Source of the DNA: Enhygromyxa salina
GTDB lineage: Bacteria > Myxococcota_A > Polyangia > Nannocystales > Nannocystaceae
DNA length: 64,000 nucleotides
Reading direction: 5' to 3'
NCBI RefSeq assembly: GCF_000737335.2
Contig: NZ_JMCC02000031.1
Coordinates: 1-64,000, forward strand
The first letter of the stretch is position 1. The number at the start of each line of letters is the position of its first letter. Positions 60,101 through 64,000 of the stretch are shown here, in pieces. The notes beneath the pieces are model-generated. The model ran no database searches. It saw only the letters and a program-made list of their open reading frames with translations, and was not told the DNA's origin. The position numbers and the translations under genes are program-made.

Positions 60101-63100
60101 GCGAGCTCGCGCGATCGGGGGACATGCGGTCGAGCTGGGTCAGCAGGCGGGTCGCGTCCTCGAGCTCGACGGCCGTGAACGCGAGCTCGGTAGCGAGGCG
60201 ATCGCGGGTCTCGTCGGCGCGCGGGCTGTCGGGCGACTGCGGAGCGCCTGGGCTCGTGGGGTGCTCCGAGACCTCGGAGATCGCCGCGATCGCAGCGTCG
60301 AGCGCGTCGGCGTAGCGGGCCTGGGCACCCGTAGCGAGGCACAGATCCTTGAGGGCCGAGAGCAACAAATTATCGTCGGGGTCGGCGAGTAGCGCGGTCT
60401 CGACCAGGCTCAGACCCTCGTCGGTGCGCCCCAGTCCAAGCGCGAGCAAGCTGGCTTCGGTCCGCAGATCCCCGGCCGCCAGCGTGTCGCCGTGCGCGGC
60501 CCGGAGCTCGGCGCGGGCTTGGGCCTCGCGCTCGCGGGCCTGGGTCAGGGCCTCGCGTTGCTGCGGGGAGTAGCGCTGCGCCTCGCTGCTGCGATCGGTG
60601 CCGATCAGCTCTGCCGAGTCGGTTGCGACCATCGCCAGCCACGCCCCCGCGACGTCGCGGTGCAGCGCCGAGCCTGGCTCCACCGCTGCGGCGGCGCGCT
60701 CGAACGCGCTGATCGCCGCGGCGAGCGACTCGGGCTCGAGCCCCTCGTCGGTGCCGCGCCGGGCCGCCAGCAGCCCGTGGGCACGCGCGAGCTCGAGCTC
60801 GAGCGCGGCCCGCTGACCCACGCGATCCGGCTGCTCAATCAGAGACTCGAGCGCGCGTACGTGCAGCGTGGGGTCGTCGCTCGCGAGCGCGAGGTCGCGG
60901 AGCAGCTCGAGCGCGTGGTGATCTCCAAGCCGGGTCGCGAGGGCCCGGTCGAGCAGCGCGCGGGCCCGCTCGAACTCGCCGGCCTCGATCGCGAGGCTCG
61001 CAAGCCGGATCGCCGGCGTGAAGAAGCGATCGTCCTCGGCCGGCAGCAGCTGACCGACGCGCCGCCACAGCTCGCTGGCCTCGTCGCTGCGACCCGCACG
61101 ATCGTGGGCGGCGGCGAGCTCGAGCATCGCGTCGAGATCGTCGGGCACGAAGGTCAACAGCTCGGTCCACAGTGGGGCCAGCGCGTCGGGATCCTCGAGG
61201 GTCGCCCGGCGCAGCTCGATCAGCTTGCGCAGGGCCTCGGCGCCGCGGACCCGGGCCTGCGCGCGCATGCTGGGGTTGGCGTGCTGGCTGGCCAGGGCGA
61301 TCCGGGTCTGCTCGATCCGGGTCCGCAGCAACGCCTCGAGCCGCTCGTCGGCGCCGAACGCCTCGAGCGCTCGCTCGAGCCGGCTCGCGAGCTCGTCGCT
61401 TGGCCGCAGCGCGTGGGCGTCGGCGAGCGCCTCGATCTTGCGGCGCTCGTCGCCGTGCTCGGCCAGGCGCAGCAGCCACGCCACGCGGCGCTCGGGGTGC
61501 TCGCGGGACTCGGCGGCGACGGTCGCGGCCAGCTCGGCGGCGAGGTCTCGCTCGCCCAGCGCGACGACCAGCTCGAAGCGCTGCTCGGCGATCTCGATCC
61601 GGCGCGGATCTTCGGCGCGGCTCGACTCGAACGCGCGCCGATACAGCTCCGCGGCCCGGGTCCGCGAGTCGACGCTGACCAGCAGCTCGGCGCAGCGTCG
61701 GGCCAGCGCGACCTCGTCCAGGCGTTGGTTCCACGCGCGCTGATCCACGCCAAGGTGCTCGGCGATCACCTGCATCAAGGCGTCGAGCTGCGGGCGGTTG
61801 ACCAGGGGCAAGAGCTGCTCGAGCGCGGCGTCGGCCCGGCCTGCGCGGGCCAGCATCTCGCCGTAGCGATACTGCAGCACGTCGCGCAGCCAGCCTTCGC
61901 CGGCGACCTCGAGCGCGTCGGCGAAGGCCTCGGCGGCGGCCTGAAACTCGCGCAGGTTGGCTCGGCGCACGCCGATCTCGATCCGTGCGCGTCGGCGCGT
62001 GACGTCGTCACCGGCGGCGCCGGCTTCGTCGGCGAGCTCCGCGAGCTCGTTCAGGTCCACGTTGTGGTGGCGCTCGTCAGCCCACAGCAATAGATCGACG
62101 ACGTCGGCCCAGCACGCGCGCGCGCGCAGCAACCCCAGCAGCGCGGCGTAGGTGGTGGGCGCGTCGACGTGGGCCTCGATGCGCTCGCGCAGCGCGATCG
62201 CGATGAAGGTTGGCAGCATCGGGGTCTGCTCGCTGGCGAGCTCGACCTCGATCAGGGTCATGGCGCTCGACCACAGCTCGGCCAGCGCGGCGCCGCCTAG
62301 CTCGAGGTCGCGGGCGAGCGCGTCGAGGCTGGCGAACTCGCGCTCGAGGATGAGCTCGAGCTCGTCGCTGCTTGGCGCCGCGAGGGTGGGATCCGGTCGC
62401 AGCCCGTGGAGCTCGAGCGCCGCCGCGTCGTCACCCGCGACCAGCCCCAGCGCCGCCAACCATGCCCGGCGCAGCAGCTGCGCGTGCAGCTCCGGATCGC
62501 CGGGGGCGATCCGAGCGGCGGCCGCCGCCAGACGATCGGCGCGGTTGCCATAGGCCACGCCGCCGTCGCGCTCGGCCGAGATCGCGATGCGCAAGAGCTC
62601 GAGGATCGACTCGAGATCCCGGGTCTCGAGCGCGAGGGTCTCGACGCCGGCCCACCACGCGGCCACGGCCTTGACCGAGTCGCGCTCGAGCGTCGCGTGC
62701 AGGGCCCGGAGCGCGACGCCGAGCTGCTCGGGGGCGTACTCGCGAGCCACGCGAAGGGCCGTGCGTGCCAGCGAGCGCGACAGCTCGGGCTCGGCCTCGG
62801 GGCGCGAACCCAGCGCGAGCAAGCGCGTCGCGGTTGGCTCGCCCGCGTCGCCGTGCAGGCGCAGGACCCGGGTCACGATCGCCTGGAGTCGCTCCGACGG
62901 GGCGCCGATCGGCATCGCCAAGATCCGTTGATCGAGGCGCGCGAGCTCGTCATCGACGTTGCCGAGCCCCCGCACGGCCCAGTCGCGCAGCTCGAGCAGC
63001 TCGGGTCGCTCCGAGACCTCGTCGGGCAACGACTCGAGCGCGGCGATGCAGGCGTGCGGGTCGTCGATCGCTCGGGCCGCGCGGGCGAGCTTCTCGCCAA

Positions 63101-64000
63101 GCCGCACGCGGGTCGGCTCGTCGTCTTGGGCGACGCCCTCGAGCAGCTCGGCGAGCGAGCGGACGAACCGGGCCTGCTCGCCCGCGACCGCACACAGCTC
63201 TTCGAACGTCGCGAGCAAGTCAGCGTCTCCGGGGTGATGGCGCAGGCCCAGGCGGAGCAGCTCGATCGCCTCGCCGCGCAGCTCGAGCCGCTCGGCGAGC
63301 AGCTCGGCCTCGGCCGAGTAGGCGCGCGCGGGCAAGCGATCACCCAGCGCGAGGCGCAGCTGCGCGCGGGCTTCGGCCTCACCCCGCGCCTGGATCTTGG
63401 CCTCGTCTTCGCGCAGCAGCACCCGCGTCGCGTCGCGGGTCGCGAGGCGCAGCCACTGCCGCGCGGCCTCGATGTGATCTTCTGAGCCAGGCTCGGACGC
63501 CTCGGCCGCGGCGCGGATCTGGGCCAGCGCGCGCTCGGGTTGTTTGAGCCGCTCGTAGGCGCGGGCGCGCTCGCGCAGCAGGGCGGCGCGGCTGTGCACG
63601 AGGTCGGGCTCGCCGGTTGGATCGGCGGGCGTCGGGGCGCCCAGCTCGGGGCCCAGCGCAGGGTCGAGCTCGAGCAGGGTCTCGCTGGTCGAGAGCACCA
63701 GCTCGGGCAAGTCGAGACCGCGGCCGACCTCGAGCAACAGCGCGAGCCCGTGGGGATGCTTGGGCTCGATCACCAGCGCGCGCTGCAGCCATCCGCGGGC
63801 CTGATCGAGCTCGCCCGCGTCGATTGCGATTCGGGCGAGCGCGCGGGCGGGCGCGAGGAACCGACGATCTTCAGCCGGCAGGCGCTGGGCGAGGGCGCGC
63901 CAGTGGACGGCGGCGGCCTCGCGATCTCCCTCGAGGATCCGCAGCTCCGCCAGCTCGAGCCGAGCCTCCAACCGATCGGGGGCGAGTCGCAGCAGCTGCT
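54123..64000 (-). CDS. Giant TPR-repeat protein (5' end beyond the window)
   Basis: More than 3,290 codons are open; no stop or convincing start occurs before the window edge, so the gene is incomplete at its N terminus. Nearly all is Leu/Ala/Arg-rich TPR-like helical repeats (e.g. RLEEAIEPLTQAALSADIAH; LEEAIGDLEAVTTEAPGRH). Two regions near 63.9 and 61.0 kb are alike in order and wording (LPAEDRRFLAPARALARIA and LPAEDDRFFTPAIRLASLA), implying an internal duplication of about 2.8 kb. The last 300 residues form a different domain (with RHADRIINPWRAALG, GLRNLSKPTIVVTEQLVD and YRLAYAAAALATGMAIVFDDD). Large scaffolding proteins of this kind are common in myxobacteria. It is coupled to yceI-like gene by a 4-bp overlap. 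Confidence 0.85.
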   Translation of the reverse strand, partial: QLLRLAPDRLEARLELAELRILEGDREAAAVHWRALAQRLPAEDRRFLAPARALARIAIDAGELDQARGWLQRALVIEPKHPHGLALLLEVGRGLDLPELVLSTSETLLELDPALGPELGAPTPADPTGEPDLVHSRAALLRERARAYERLKQPERALAQIRAAAEASEPGSEDHIEAARQWLRLATRDATRVLLREDEAKIQARGEAEARAQLRLALGDRLPARAYSAEAELLAERLELRGEAIELLRLGLRHHPGDADLLATFEELCAVAGEQARFVRSLAELLEGVAQDDEPTRVRLGEKLARAARAIDDPHACIAALESLPDEVSERPELLELRDWAVRGLGNVDDELARLDQRILAMPIGAPSERLQAIVTRVLRLHGDAGEPTATRLLALGSRPEAEPELSRSLARTALRVAREYAPEQLGVALRALHATLERDSVKAVAAWWAGVETLALETRDLESILELLRIAISAERDGGVAYGNRADRLAAAAARIAPGDPELHAQLLRRAWLAALGLVAGDDAAALELHGLRPDPTLAAPSSDELELILEREFASLDALARDLELGGAALAELWSSAMTLIEVELASEQTPMLPTFIAIALRERIEAHVDAPTTYAALLGLLRARACWADVVDLLLWADERHHNVDLNELAELADEAGAAGDDVTRRRARIEIGVRRANLREFQAAAEAFADALEVAGEGWLRDVLQYRYGEMLARAGRADAALEQLLPLVNRPQLDALMQVIAEHLGVDQRAWNQRLDEVALARRCAELLVSVDSRTRAAELYRRAFESSRAEDPRRIEIAEQRFELVVALGERDLAAELAATVAAESREHPERRVAWLLRLAEHGDERRKIEALADAHALRPSDELASRLERALEAFGADERLEALLRTRIEQTRIALASQHANPSMRAQARVRGAEALRKLIELRRATLEDPDALAPLWTELLTFVPDDLDAMLELAAAHDRAGRSDEASELWRRVGQLLPAEDDRFFTPAIRLASLAIEAGEFERARALLDRALATRLGDHHALELLRDLALASDDPTLHVRALESLIEQPDRVGQRAALELELARAHGLLAARRGTDEGLEPESLAAAISAFERAAAAVEPGSALHRDVAGAWLAMVATDSAELIGTDRSSEAQRYSPQQREALTQAREREAQARAELRAAHGDTLAAGDLRTEASLLALGLGRTDEGLSLVETALLADPDDNLLLSALKDLCLATGAQARYADALDAAIAAISEVSEHPTSPGAPQSPDSPRADETRDRLATELAFTAVELEDATRLLTQLDRMSPDRASSPELLDLREWAIRKLGRVEDELTEIDEELLDSSSDELTLVLVERLLRMLDQDHDDTGRRLIMLASRAEPAVAMRLRSATLELARSATPSYFDVLLGTLESMLDDGPRPTELDPGLDAQQRQAAPPPPAVTTHWPAIEKLALERDDPGLLAMLIELGQRAVDQGAGELGPRVEQLRDLALIRHPDSAELHALVLGPLEDELSALDRQTRLARADAVVDELATRLGGRLGDDRQRARLWVGFAKLFDRRDGAALLSHRARVEVGNNDLFLALLGALEDNNHWTRALELLEYRVARDDDPNRQVADLKHLAHLCADILGDPDAAIGHLERALEHAPEDPDLMLPLLDHYYAQPQLDRAIDLSARVLEHVPMGAVAFAALGHRAADAALATGEHPLAERLLRKILGRVPDDARTRDRLRELEQLAGDPEHQVRMLAAIANRTAGSARVEALEERARLLIDSLGRLEEAIGDLEAVTTEAPGRHRTVAVLAELYEQRQRWQPLVTLLEREYPRRQGLERVLTLERIASIQRERLDDPSRAEKALRLALENLDGLGVDRLAKQLDDSPELRAELTTFASARAALGDLVEDQYDDQGDLDADALFDRIVLPEALNHSSAPDHPAPAVYPAAPVRPADDSDGPVTLAVARRAWARLGDRLHLQIVACLEQQGRFSELIAHLEQELRAELTGDVDPRQRFPNAPVSANPRLALIQRLARALRDHVDDGERTAAVYVRLEQLDALPDEGLATLARWYRAQQRYDDLVRILTVRSRKLAQLGDWDRKAEADFRIGELLEGPLRRPHEAARFFLDAYLANPFDNPTAGARARVLLGGTDSVVNVRNRLLMRLPELREEYRPALLALLADLLAPHDDHEAEAERRYREALGMVPNLASALEGLGRLLSRQGRLEEAIEPLTQAALSADIAHDRAADDAAAAARALIELDRADEAELTLKRALERAPQSQRALLELARLYDRVDRKLDEALVLERLAGLSLSSMLRAEVGYRQAMLLAREFRDDPMSEAGERARALLLEAVGADAMHAQARQILLELAGARSEWSIVAHMHFLAIRELPPGPRRALTHLDLAETYLDRLSDAQSSVRNLGAALQQAPTDVVVSKRASTLAARLPDPGEAAARLEQFSRSPGRPELGEVFDDAARARLLIVASELHLRNDTLEPAEAAARAATELPDLSDELRKLVHRALEQIVQIDQGEFDLRKRRKSLHNKLDASSDPIERLHVYSRLRETARALEDHADLEEVTRGQLELAHTLLDGERGPAREAALEALRDVFAETGDYAKVVQLYEDLASRSADASEAATLLSSAARFAWSGLRDPKLAVAIVRRALDRAPTHAPATELLGEIAGASDEREVDATICDELSLLAPRQRPPLLTLRLAEAALRLERREQAQSVLRQLLAGEASVELRLQALSLLDGLLDSAARTHDRIPLLEERLELCRRHWPDRAADVALELARAQRAIGNLQDARATCRTALLDKPSDQPLTKLYAELLEQAEDWTALARALEQLANLTIETREQAHWLTRAAQVHLDHGAEGRESLTAARRLLERARAVSIESTEARAVLMPLAFHQGDWERVLELAIELRAIEGDEHEALIYAALTEAFARGKRTLARSIADRHDRGVRQRILWPVSARMLDQIATEGPLPRLDALLSAAAALCGGTEELLDELGAWAAGQPLQAGLALGLARLNEAFRRMELARHLYQIAAFMAPSGPVPVLTTRLPQADLPRAPAQEDSWVPLEWRGALREVLLTLREPLAGLRGKLGGTRAPRTAKERLAVRHADRIINPWRAALGVEFAIAVTEQNPAAGIGLRNLSKPTIVVTEQLVDVPEAERKYRLAYAAAALATGMAIVFDDDPIGVPDLLDALTSLVKPRHEPTTDAARGLVDTLAARGLTASKLDVDLRRSLARELDHWRGAPAKLERVQHRACLLIATRLSGTVDGALFAMARDRGLLTEVGRPGDPAVLETTDAAWLLRALGIFGGNG

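Noticed and set aside
57960..60392. Long plus-strand frames opposite the TPR gene
   Set aside because: Mirror frames of TPR repeats in GC-rich DNA; no recognisable domains.

Overview
High-GC bacterial chromosome with the style of a Nannocystineae-type myxobacterium. The evidence is: many lipoproteins with Gly-Asp-rich linkers followed by Cys-rich CGGxC modules, a Cys-rich Sel1 lipoprotein, an RCC1 lipoprotein, a giant TPR protein, and a complete N-type (Na+-type) rotary ATPase operon. This placement is inference; no rRNA or tRNA was seen.

Layout. 1-11.3 kb is an accessory, IS-battered segment. It starts with the end of one IS inserted into an IS630-type transposase. Next is a four-gene cluster of caspase-fold proteins (593-8195): a caspase/C25-like protein, a CHAT-STAND-helical-repeat protein, a CHAT-like protein without catalytic residues, and an intact CHAT protease. 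It ends with an IS91-type transposase broken by a 1.9-kb IS. 11.3-16.3 kb holds a Tle1-type lipase, a DUF4385 protein, an Mrr-like nuclease and D-lactate dehydrogenase. 16.4-22.9 kb is atpDCQRBEFAG, nearly all genes coupled by 4-bp overlaps. 22.9-40.6 kb holds envelope lipoproteins, a CASTOR/POLLUX-like channel, a foldback repeat, a lipoprotein related to PEP synthase, and an omega-amidase/transaminase pair. It ends with a probable selenocysteine-containing thioredoxin-like lipoprotein. 40.6-46.9 kb has a P-loop ATPase pair, an FxsB-like radical SAM maturase with a degenerate HExxH domain, and an isomerase/SDR pair. 47-64 kb has an RCC1 lipoprotein, a RAYT transposase, a DUF4336 protein, a copper-monooxygenase-like lipoprotein, YceI and a TPR protein of more than 3,200 residues that runs off the window.

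Best candidates for something undescribed: (1) the 593-8195 caspase/CHAT locus, which looks like an NLR-like sensor-protease module paired with a pseudoprotease; (2) the in-frame UGA at 40225-40227, which gives a Trp-Sec-Pro-Ala-Cys redox motif followed by a SECIS-like hairpin.
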